A stretch of DNA of 33,819 nucleotides. Source: Candidatus Woesebacteria bacterium GW2011_GWB1_33_38. Lineage in GTDB: Bacteria > Patescibacteriota > Microgenomatia > UBA8517. Positions 7,596 through 13,923 of the stretch are shown in pieces (position 1 is the first letter of the stretch; each line of letters begins with the position of its first letter). The stretch is from positions 1 through 33,819 of the forward strand of contig LBPF01000011.1 of NCBI GenBank assembly GCA_000990005.1, in the 5' to 3' direction. The notes beneath the pieces were generated by a model. It searched no databases. It saw only the letters and a list, made by a program, of their open reading frames with translations, and had not been told where the DNA came from. The position numbers and the translations under genes were made by a program.

Positions 7596-8903
7596 ATGTT
7601 CAAAAGAAACATTGAAGCCGAACTCCTTGAATGGAAATTAAGCCCGATAAGAAAACCATTAATAATACGAGGGGCTAGACAGGTTGGAAAGACAAGTGTT
7701 GTTCGCCAATTTGCAAAGAATAATTTTGATTATTTATTTGAGGTCAATTTAGAAAATAAAGAAACTTATAGAAAATTTGAAGCTGTAGTAAGTGTCGAAG
7801 ATTTTTTAAAGAGACTCGAAATCTCTCAAAATAGGAAATTTGTGAGTGGTAATTCACTTTTATTTATAGATGAAATTCAAGAATCTTCAGATGTGATGAA
7901 TTTGCTACGCTTTTTTGCTGAAGAAAGGCCAGATATCTACTTAATAGCCACAGGATCATTACTTTCTGCAAAGATTAACTCAAGTTTTAAGATTCCAGTT
8001 GGTAGAGTTGAATATAAATATCTTTATCCGCTTAACTTTAGCGAATATTTAGAGGCAACAGAAAATACAATCTTAAAAGAAGAAATTAATAAAGTTAAAT
8101 TAAGCGATGAACAAAGTTTGCATGAGATTGCTTGTCAACAATATAGAAATTATGTGTTTATTGGAGGTATGCCTGAGGTTGTTGCTAGTTTTGCTAGAAA
8201 CCAAAACTATATTGAAGTTAAAGAAGTTTTATCACGATTGTACGATACTTATATAGAAGACGTCTCTAAATATGCCAAAAGACAAAGCCAAAAAAAATAT
8301 TTAGAGTGGGTGGTTGAGATGGGACCAAAATTTGCAGGAGAGCGTTTCAGGTATGAAAATTTTGGAGATTCTGGTTATAAAAGCCGTGAAATGTCAGACG
8401 CATTCCATGTAACCGAAAAGGTTATGATATTAAACCAAATTGTTTCAGTAAATTCTACAGTTTTACCATTAAATTTTAAATTTAAGAGACCTAGAAAACT
8501 AATTTGGCTTGATGTAGGAATTGTTAATTATTTGAACAATGTGTATCCTGAAATGTTAAAAGGAATTTATGCTGGTAAAATTATGGAACAAATTGTTGGG
8601 CAGACATTGATATCAAAATTTAAAGGTAGATCGTTTCAGTTAGGTTATTGGGCAAAAGATAAAGATGAAGGAAACGCTGAAGTCGATTTTTGTTTTCAAT
8701 ATAAGAATAAAATAGTAGGAATTGAAGTAAAATCGGGAGTCGGAGCGAAGAGTAGATCGCTTGCCAATATGGTTAAAGTAGGAAAAAATAATGTTATTCC
8801 AGTTCAGATTTCATGGAATAAACTGGAATTTAAAAAAGATTGTGTATTATCAATCCCTTTTTATCTGTTAGAAAGAATTGATGATTTTCTAGATCTGGTA
8901 TAA
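7596..8903 (+). CDS. AAA ATPase with DUF4143 C-terminal domain (copy 1)
   Basis: A 435-aa ATPase of the AAA_14/DUF4143 type. Walker A is GARQVGKT (26-33), Walker B LLFIDEIQ (87-94), and a sensor-like IATGSLL follows near 117. The C-terminal DUF4143 part ends with EVDFCF...IVGIEVKSG, which resembles the E-x-K core of PD-(D/E)XK nucleases. The family is widespread in bacteria and archaea and is often found among accessory and defence genes; its molecular role is not settled. It is preceded by a distinctive promoter and no Shine-Dalgarno sequence, and followed by the M23 peptidase gene after 12 nt. It is a paralogue of the gene at 27564-28865. Confidence 0.9.
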   Translation: MFKRNIEAELLEWKLSPIRKPLIIRGARQVGKTSVVRQFAKNNFDYLFEVNLENKETYRKFEAVVSVEDFLKRLEISQNRKFVSGNSLLFIDEIQESSDVMNLLRFFAEERPDIYLIATGSLLSAKINSSFKIPVGRVEYKYLYPLNFSEYLEATENTILKEEINKVKLSDEQSLHEIACQQYRNYVFIGGMPEVVASFARNQNYIEVKEVLSRLYDTYIEDVSKYAKRQSQKKYLEWVVEMGPKFAGERFRYENFGDSGYKSREMSDAFHVTEKVMILNQIVSVNSTVLPLNFKFKRPRKLIWLDVGIVNYLNNVYPEMLKGIYAGKIMEQIVGQTLISKFKGRSFQLGYWAKDKDEGNAEVDFCFQYKNKIVGIEVKSGVGAKSRSLANMVKVGKNNVIPVQISWNKLEFKKDCVLSIPFYLLERIDDFLDLV

Positions 8904-8904
8904 T
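8878..8904 (+). promoter_or_regulatory. Promoter of the M23 peptidase gene
   Basis: A perfect TATAAT (8899-8904) overlaps the TAA stop of the preceding ATPase gene, with TTGATG (8878-8883) 15 bp upstream. The ATG is 11 nt after the -10 box, leaving a leader of only about 4-5 nt. Confidence 0.6.
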
Positions 8905-8915
8905 GGTCATTCACG

Positions 8916-9998
8916 ATGGATGATTTTGTCAAAATTGCAGATGAGTTAAAGGTTTTTTCAAAAGAACTTTTATTTTATTTAAACAAAAAACTTCATTTTT
9001 CATACATTCATTTAGAAGAAAATAAAAATGCATTTGTTTCGTCTTTATATAAACAAAGAGGTAGGCTTTCAAGAAAGTTAATTCATACGGGTATGGCAGG
9101 TTTAGTTGGTGTTGGTATGATGATAGCTCCGGTTATAGCACAGGAATTCCCAGGTAGAAGTGTTAACCCTTGGGAAGTTGAAGGAAGTCCACAAGTACTT
9201 TCAGCCACATCAGAATCTGATGGTATCGAAACTTTGGTTTCTGAAAAAGTAAGAGATGGAATTAAAGAATTTAAAGTAGAGGAGGGAGATACTGTTGCCT
9301 CAATTTCCAAAAAATTTGGGGTAGATGAAAATACTATTCGTTGGCAAAATAATTTAGTAAATGACAAGATAAAAATAGGTCAAGTTTTGCAAATCCTACC
9401 AGTTACAGGTATTGCCCATAAGGTAGTAAAAGGTGATACGGTTTATTCGATTGCTAAGCGTTTTGATACAGAAGCGCAGGGGATTGTAGATTTTCCATTT
9501 AACGCATTTAGTAATGATGAAACATTTGAACTGGCAATTGGTCAAATAGTTATTGTTCCAGACGGTGTCAAACCTGCTGAGGTTACTGCTTCACCAAGAA
9601 TTAAGCAAATCACACCCGATGCAGGATCTATTGTTGCTTCCGGAAGTTTTGTTTGGCCAACCAATGGTACGATTTCTCAGAATTTTGCTTGGTATCATCC
9701 AGGGCTTGATATAGCCAATCGTGCTGTACCAAACATCTTAGCTGCCGATTCCGGCACTGTAACATATGCTGGATGTCTAAATTGGGGCTACGGTTGTCAT
9801 GTTAGGGTTGATCATGGCAATGGATATACAACGCTTTATGCCCATCTCCAACAGATTTATGTGACAGTAGGCCAAAGAGTGGGAAGGGGTAATACCATAG
9901 GTAAAATGGGTTCTACAGGAAGATCTACAGGACCCCATCTTCACTTTGAAATTGTTCGAAACGGAGTCAAACTGTCACCATTGACAGTTTTGAAGTAA
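8916..9998 (+). CDS. LysM / M23 peptidoglycan endopeptidase
   Basis: A 360-aa envelope protein. An N-terminal cytoplasmic stretch is followed by a hydrophobic segment at about 57-76 (MAGLVGVGMMIAPVIA), either a signal anchor or a late signal peptide. Two LysM repeats follow (about 118-162, VEEGDTVASISKKFGV; and 167-216, VVKGDTVYSIAKRF). The M23 domain at about 244-355 has the zinc ligands H261 and D265 and the HLH motif at 341-343, with H310 also conserved, so it should be an active metallopeptidase cutting peptide cross-links. LysM repeats target it to glycan. It starts 12 nt after the ATPase stop and has its own promoter. Confidence 0.93.
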   Translation: MDDFVKIADELKVFSKELLFYLNKKLHFSYIHLEENKNAFVSSLYKQRGRLSRKLIHTGMAGLVGVGMMIAPVIAQEFPGRSVNPWEVEGSPQVLSATSESDGIETLVSEKVRDGIKEFKVEEGDTVASISKKFGVDENTIRWQNNLVNDKIKIGQVLQILPVTGIAHKVVKGDTVYSIAKRFDTEAQGIVDFPFNAFSNDETFELAIGQIVIVPDGVKPAEVTASPRIKQITPDAGSIVASGSFVWPTNGTISQNFAWYHPGLDIANRAVPNILAADSGTVTYAGCLNWGYGCHVRVDHGNGYTTLYAHLQQIYVTVGQRVGRGNTIGKMGSTGRSTGPHLHFEIVRNGVKLSPLTVLK

Positions 9999-10111
9999 TT
10001 ATATATTATTTATTTTTTGGAATTGGGGCTATTTTTTTGTTGTTTTTACATCAATCAACCCAAACAAATTAAATTTCTTTTTAGGCATTAATACCATTAT
10101 AATAAGGGATT

Positions 10112-10182
10112 GGGCTGTTAGTACAGCGGTAGTACATACCCTTCGCATGGGTAAAACGGCGGTCCGACTCCGCCACAGTCCA
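10112..10182 (+). tRNA. tRNA-Ala (anticodon CGC)
   Basis: A 71-nt cloverleaf folds cleanly. The acceptor stem is GGGCTGT with ACAGTCC, including the G3-U70 pair that is the main alanine identity element. The D-arm is GTAC/GTAC, the anticodon stem ACCC/GGGT with loop TTCGCAT (anticodon CGC at 10144-10146), and the T-arm GGCGG/CCGCC with loop TCCGACT. The discriminator is A and no CCA is encoded, so CCA must be added. TATAAT at 10098-10103 is a likely -10 box. Its last six bases are part of the 123-nt repeat that recurs at 12029. Confidence 0.93.
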
Positions 10183-10299
10183 CTTGACATTTTTATAGAA
10201 TAAATAATAATTAAACTATGAAACTAAAACCACTTCATCCCAAGAAATACTTTTTACGATTCTTATCGCTTGCCAACAAGTTTTTGATGAACCTGAAGC
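10177..10299 (+). repeat. 5' direct repeat R1, copy 1
   Basis: This 123-nt segment starts in the last bases of tRNA-Ala (AGTCCA), contains TTGACA (10184-10189), AT-rich -10 candidates (TAATAA/TAATTA near 10205-10213) and the first codons from ATG 10218, and matches 12029-12152 (124 nt). The only differences I see are one A in the AT-rich leader and the length of a short A-run (A2 here, A4 there). Homology stops abruptly after GAACCTGAAGC. Confidence 0.92.
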
Positions 10300-10831
10300 C
10301 AGTTTTTGCCCATGTGATATAAAAACGGAAGGTTATACACATGTGTGCGTGGATAACAAAATTAAAATATGTAAATGTAATAACTCAACACGACTTTGTG
10401 GTTTCGTTGAAACTTATAATGGTAATTGTTCTAAAACAGGTAAGATTTGTGTTGAAAAAAATTCATGTCAAGCCGGTTGCGAATATAAACCAGATGATGT
10501 TTGCGTAGGTGGTGGTATTACTGTAGGTGATTTTAGATGTCAGGAAGGCATAGATAATAATAAACGAGATATTTGTTCGTCCGAGGGACTTTGGAAGTAT
10601 TTTGATGATTGTGCAGTTTATGGTATGAAGTGTAATCGGGACGCCCGGAAGTGTATCCGCATAACTAGTAGCACCAAACCAACTATTAAACCAACTCCAA
10701 AACCAACCACAACATCAAAATCAACCACAACCCCAAAACCAGTTATTTTACCATGTGCCTTTACTTGTGTTCCTTCAAAAATTGAATGTTTAGAAAACGA
10801 TGGTGTTGTAAAATCTAATATCGAAATATAA
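10218..10831 (+). pseudogene. Cysteine-rich, P/T/K-linker protein, copy 1 (frameshifted near the 5' end)
   Basis: The ORF track starts at GTG 10343, but the frame is coding-like further upstream (CQQVFDEPEASFCPCD), while the promoter and ATG 10218 point to an N-terminus MKLKPLHPKKYFLRFLSLA in a different frame. The frames would join if GCCAACAAG held three A residues rather than two. The body has more than 15 cysteines, followed by a low-complexity linker (TKPTIKPTPKPT...) and a C-terminal block CAFTCVPSKIECLENDGVV identical to copy 2. It is probably an extracellular disulphide-rich protein, though the N-terminal segment is a weak signal sequence. Either a pseudogene, a phase-variable gene or one read by -1 slippage at GTTTTTG. 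I do not recognise the family. Confidence 0.55.
10720..10818 (+). repeat. 3' direct repeat R2, copy 1
   Basis: These 99 nt, covering the end of the linker and the C-terminal cysteine block of the first cysteine-rich gene, are identical to 12555-12653. The identity stops at AAATCTAA, just before the two genes end with different codons. Confidence 0.93.
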
Positions 10832-10840
10832 TATATTTTT

Positions 10841-11437
10841 ATGAAAAAAATCGAAACAATATGGAGTTATTTGCTTTGGTTGGCAATTGAAAAAGGGGAA
10901 TTTAAACATACTCAAAAAGCTATAGCCGAATATTTTGACTATTCATTAAGTACAGTAAATTTGGCCGTAAAGCAATTAGCTTTAATAAATGGGATTGATG
11001 TCCGTGGTAAATTTTTTATTGTTAACGATCCTAAAAAAATACTGATATTTTGGTCAACCCATAGAAATATTCAAAAAAGTATTATCTATGAAACTTATGT
11101 AAATGCTCCAATATTGGAAATTGAAGGTCTGATCCCAGCCGAGGTTATATTTGCAGGATATACTGCAGCTAAACATATTTTGAAAGAATCTCCGTCAGAC
11201 TATTCAAAAGTTTATTTTTATATTGATGAGAGAAAAATTATTGAAGTGGAAAATCGTTTTCCGAAAATTGTTGGTACTCCCAATTTAATCATATTAAAAG
11301 CTTATCCAAAACAAATAGAGTGTGGAAACATCACTACTCTTGCTCAAACATTTGTGGACATTTGGAATATGGGTGATTGGTATGCAAAAGATTTTTTAAT
11401 AGAATTGGAAGGGAAAATAGATGGCTTATTATCATGA
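10841..11437 (+). CDS. Winged-helix antitoxin-like regulator (module 3)
   Basis: A 198-aa protein. The N-terminal ~60 residues form a predicted winged helix-turn-helix (QKAIAEYFDYSLSTVNLAVKQLA), followed by a domain with PAEVIFAGYTAAKHIL typical of regulators paired with NTase toxins. It overlaps the next gene by 17 nt, indicating an operon. TATAAT at 10827-10832 is 8 nt before its ATG, so it may be transcribed leaderless from its own promoter inside the end of the cysteine-rich gene. Its likely role is autorepression and neutralisation of the NTase. It is not closely similar to the AbiEi-like proteins of modules 2 and 4. Confidence 0.7.
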   Translation: MKKIETIWSYLLWLAIEKGEFKHTQKAIAEYFDYSLSTVNLAVKQLALINGIDVRGKFFIVNDPKKILIFWSTHRNIQKSIIYETYVNAPILEIEGLIPAEVIFAGYTAAKHILKESPSDYSKVYFYIDERKIIEVENRFPKIVGTPNLIILKAYPKQIECGNITTLAQTFVDIWNMGDWYAKDFLIELEGKIDGLLS

Positions 11438-12038
11438 TTTGGTCACAGAGAAAAGTTGGGAAGAACTTAAGAAATTAAGTAAATCTATAGATTTACTTTT
11501 AATTGGTGGCTGGGCAGTTTATTTATATACAAAAGCTTTAAAATCAAAAGATATTGATATTTTGATTGAATATTCAGAACTTATTAAATTGAAGAAAGAT
11601 TATGAGTTAAACAAAAATGAACGACTTTTAAAATATGAGGCAAGACGAGAAGAAATACAAATTGATATTTATCTTCCACATTATTCAAACATTGGGATTC
11701 CAATAGAGGATCTAATAAAACAAAAAATTTCTCTTGAAGGTTTTATGGTAATAAAAAAAGAATATTTAATTGCACTAAAACTCTTTACGCTTAAAGAAAG
11801 AGGAAGAACTCCAAAAGGAAAAAAAGATTTTTTGGACTTGCTTTCTTTGTTTTTAACAGATGATATTGATATAAAACAAATTTATATTTTAACCAATAAA
11901 TATAAACTAGGCTCGTCAACCTCTTTTTTTGAAGAGATGTTGAATGAATATGTTGAAGTTCCTGAAATTGGTCTGAATAAACATTTATTTAAAAAACTCA
12001 AAGTAAAAATACTTAAATCTCTGGTCAAGTCCACTTGA
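11421..12038 (+). CDS. Nucleotidyltransferase toxin-like protein (module 3)
   Basis: A 205-aa NTase-fold protein with IGGWAVYLYT (about residues 28-37) and the metal-binding K-S-K-D-I-D-I-L segment at about 41-48, the minimal GG...DxD arrangement of NTase toxins. A second acidic strand IQIDIYLPH follows. It is more divergent than the AbiEii proteins of modules 1, 2, 4 and 5. Its final codons (KSST-type end, stop TGA at 12036-12038) lie inside the R1 copy 2 repeat, so the 3' end of this gene was shaped by the duplication. It may have lost its original C-terminus. Confidence 0.7.
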   Translation: MAYYHDLVTEKSWEELKKLSKSIDLLLIGGWAVYLYTKALKSKDIDILIEYSELIKLKKDYELNKNERLLKYEARREEIQIDIYLPHYSNIGIPIEDLIKQKISLEGFMVIKKEYLIALKLFTLKERGRTPKGKKDFLDLLSLFLTDDIDIKQIYILTNKYKLGSSTSFFEEMLNEYVEVPEIGLNKHLFKKLKVKILKSLVKST

Positions 12039-12152
12039 CATTTTTATAGAATAAATAATAATTAAACTATGAAACTAAAACCACTTCATCCCAAGAAATA
12101 CTTTTTACGATTCTTATCGCTTGCCAAAACAAGTTTTTGATGAACCTGAAGC
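12029..12152 (+). repeat. 5' direct repeat R1, copy 2
   Basis: Second copy of the 123-nt repeat found at 10177-10299. It includes the tRNA-derived AGTCCA, TTGACA (12036-12041), the AT-rich -10 region and ATG 12069. It differs by one missing A in the leader and by an A4 run (12126-12129) in place of A2. Confidence 0.92.
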
Positions 12153-12660
12153 AAAAGGAGGTGGAGGGTGTTTTGATAGCTGTAGTGTTGATACGGAAGG
12201 GTATGAAGCTTGTCAGAATAATACGATTTATACCTGTGTCAAAAAATATGGCAAATACTTTTTTGATATAACAGAAAAATGTCGATCTGGATATAAATGT
12301 TTTGTTGAGGGTAATGGTAAACAATGTACTTTTGGTTGTATGTTGGATAACTCTAATGATTGTCAAATTGAAGGTGATTTTCAATGTGCATCAATGAAGA
12401 TGGATACCAAAAGGTACAGATGCACTGATGGCGTTTTGCAATTTTGGGAAGATTGTGCAAAGACACGTTATAATGGTTGGTGTAATCCTAACAGTGGAAA
12501 ATGTATGGCTCGTGCAACTGATAAACCTACTATTAAACCAACACCAAAACCATCATCAACCACAACCCCAAAACCAGTTATTTTACCATGTGCCTTTACT
12601 TGTGTTCCTTCAAAAATTGAATGTTTAGAAAACGATGGTGTTGTAAAATCTAAAATGTAG
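12069..12660 (+). pseudogene. Cysteine-rich, P/T/K-linker protein, copy 2 (frameshifted near the 5' end)
   Basis: Same N-terminal codons as copy 1 from ATG 12069, reaching a stop as AGT TTT TGA. The long cysteine-rich frame (track start TTG 12121) is offset by one base; removing one A from the A4 run at 12126-12129 would join them to MKLKP...LAKQVFDEPEA. The body keeps many cysteines and the DTEGY and DGDFQC-like spacing of copy 1 but is otherwise divergent. It then has the DKPTIKPTPKP linker and the identical CAFTCVPSKIECLENDGVV block. TTT TGA T is also a classic +1-shift-prone string. The stop overlaps the end of the convergent Fic gene by 11 nt. Function unknown; probably extracellular. 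Confidence 0.55.
12555..12653 (+). repeat. 3' direct repeat R2, copy 2
   Basis: Identical over 99 nt to 10720-10818, ending at the same AAATCTAA junction. Here the junction leads directly into the stop region of the opposite-strand Fic gene. Confidence 0.93.
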
Positions 12661-13591
12661 ACCTACCTTTACCGTGGGGGAGAAGTATTCCCAGGTTTGC
12701 CATTTTTGACAAGTCTCTGGAAGCTGTAATTTGACTGACTTTAAAAATCTTCTGCACATCTTTATTGGTTATTTTTTGATTTGGATTCTCTAAAGTACCC
12801 ATAATTTTATTTTGTCTATCTGTAAGTTTCCAACCAAGTTGTCTTACGGGTTCGGAACCTGTAAGTTCAAGATTTTTCAATACTTTTTCCATTCCCAGTT
12901 TAACTCCCTGTGTAAAATATTCAAGCCATTTTGTTGCGTTTTTGTAACGCTCAATTGAATTTGTAGCCTCTTTTAATGAAACTAAATCATCTCTATAGTA
13001 ATCTTCTAAAACTAGAAATCCATTAAGGTCGTAGCCGTATTTGGAAAGAATCAGGTGGGATAAAATTCTTGCAACCCTGCCTGTGGCATTTTCAAAAGGC
13101 GAAAGTTTAATAATTTCAATCTGAATAAGTCCAGATTGTATAACTGGATGGTCTTTACCCGATTCTATAAACTCAAGTATTTTGTTAACCTCAATTTCTT
13201 TAGATTTAAAGTACGAGGCTGTTGAACCGAAAACACTTTTACATAGTAAGTCATAAATATCCAGAATTTTTTTAGGATTTAGTAAGTTTTTTGAACCTGT
13301 CCATTCATTTCTAATATAATTTAAAGTGTTTATATAATTGATAACCTCTTTTTCCTCACCCGACATCTTTTTAGGTAGAGGAGATGAAAGAAGCTTAACA
13401 ATCTGTGTTTTTGAAAGTTTATTATCAGCTAAAGTTAAACCCCAATATGTTTTATTAATATTACTTTCCCAACGGATTTTCTGCTCAATTTTTGGTAAAA
13501 GTGGAGTTAGTAGTATCTTTGTACGTAAGGCTTCAATCTCTTTTAGTGATGTAGTAATTTTATCTGATAAATGGTATGACAGGTTAACCAT
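12650..13591 (-). CDS. Fic-domain protein with degenerate active site
   Basis: A 313-aa Fic-fold protein with a C-terminal winged helix (ITNKDVQKIFKVSQITASRDL). The Fic loop, canonically HPFx[D/E]GNGR, reads SPFENATGR at 164-172: the catalytic histidine is serine, and the anion-hole GNG is altered. The N-terminal inhibitory motif is also unrecognisable (SNINKTYWGLTLADN). AMP transfer is therefore unlikely; a regulatory or structural role is possible. A REP-like palindrome lies inside the coding sequence and encodes LTGSEPVRQL. The promoter TTGACG-17-TAAGAT (13627-13599, minus strand) is 7 nt before the ATG. Confidence 0.85.
   Translation of the reverse strand: MVNLSYHLSDKITTSLKEIEALRTKILLTPLLPKIEQKIRWESNINKTYWGLTLADNKLSKTQIVKLLSSPLPKKMSGEEKEVINYINTLNYIRNEWTGSKNLLNPKKILDIYDLLCKSVFGSTASYFKSKEIEVNKILEFIESGKDHPVIQSGLIQIEIIKLSPFENATGRVARILSHLILSKYGYDLNGFLVLEDYYRDDLVSLKEATNSIERYKNATKWLEYFTQGVKLGMEKVLKNLELTGSEPVRQLGWKLTDRQNKIMGTLENPNQKITNKDVQKIFKVSQITASRDLSKMANLGILLPHGKGRSTF
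12843..12865. repeat. REP-like palindrome inside the Fic gene
   Basis: CTTACGGGTTCGGAACCTGT followed by AAG, an imperfect palindrome (one mismatch in 11 bp arms) around the core GGTTCGGAACC that also flanks the RAYT transposase at 16292-16930. Confidence 0.75.
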
Positions 13592-13598
13592 GTAAATA

Positions 13599-13627
13599 AT
13601 CTTATCAATTAGTTATCAGGACGTCAA
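13599..13627 (-). promoter_or_regulatory. Promoter of the degenerate Fic gene
   Basis: On the minus strand TTGACG and TAAGAT are spaced 17 bp, with the ATG 7 nt after the -10 box and no Shine-Dalgarno sequence. Confidence 0.65.
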
Positions 13628-13712
13628 GTCATGTAACCATTCACCCTGTCAAGGCTAATTATAACATATTTGGTAAGATTGAGATAAGATAACTATGAAT
13701 GCAAATTGCCTC

Positions 13713-13744
13713 TTGACAAGATATTTGTCTAAGGACCATACTAT
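13713..13744 (+). promoter_or_regulatory. Promoter of the tatA-like gene at 13777
   Basis: TTGACA (13713-13718) followed by CATACT/TACTAT (13737-13744) at 18-20 bp. It leaves a leader of about 27 nt with GTGGGGTGA as a possible ribosome site before ATG 13777. Confidence 0.5.
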
Positions 13745-13776
13745 TATCTAAGGAAAGTGGGGTGACTTTATAAAAG

Positions 13777-13920
13777 ATGTTAAAAAATATAGGTGCAACT
13801 GAAATTATAGTAATTGCTGTTTTACTTTTAGTCTTTTTTGGAGGTAAAAAACTTCCGGAACTTGCAAAAGGAATTGGTGATTCTATAAAAGAGTTCAAGA
13901 ATGCAGTAAAAGGAAAGTAA
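13777..13920 (+). CDS. TatA/TatE-like protein (47 aa, not in ORF track)
   Basis: A 47-aa protein translated by hand. It has a hydrophobic N-terminal helix (IIVIAVLLLVFFGGKKLPEL) followed by a short amphipathic helix (KGIGDSIKEFKNAVKGK), the hallmark of TatA/TatE with the FGxxKLPEL hinge. TatA oligomers form the pore of the twin-arginine translocase. It is shorter than typical TatA (60-90 aa) but complete in the conserved part. A ribosome site GGGGTGA lies upstream. It ends 3 nt before the 777-aa surface protein gene, so the two are probably co-transcribed. It is closely similar to the protein at 17321-17473. Confidence 0.88.
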   Translation: MLKNIGATEIIVIAVLLLVFFGGKKLPELAKGIGDSIKEFKNAVKGK

Positions 13921-13923
13921 TAT

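Noticed and set aside
10177-12152. CRISPR-like array
   Set aside because: Only two long repeat copies 1.85 kb apart with genes between them; no short regular repeats and no cas genes.
12067-12384. 105-aa minus-strand ORF over the second cysteine-rich gene
   Set aside because: It is the reverse shadow of a repeat-containing coding region and has no promoter or homologous feature.
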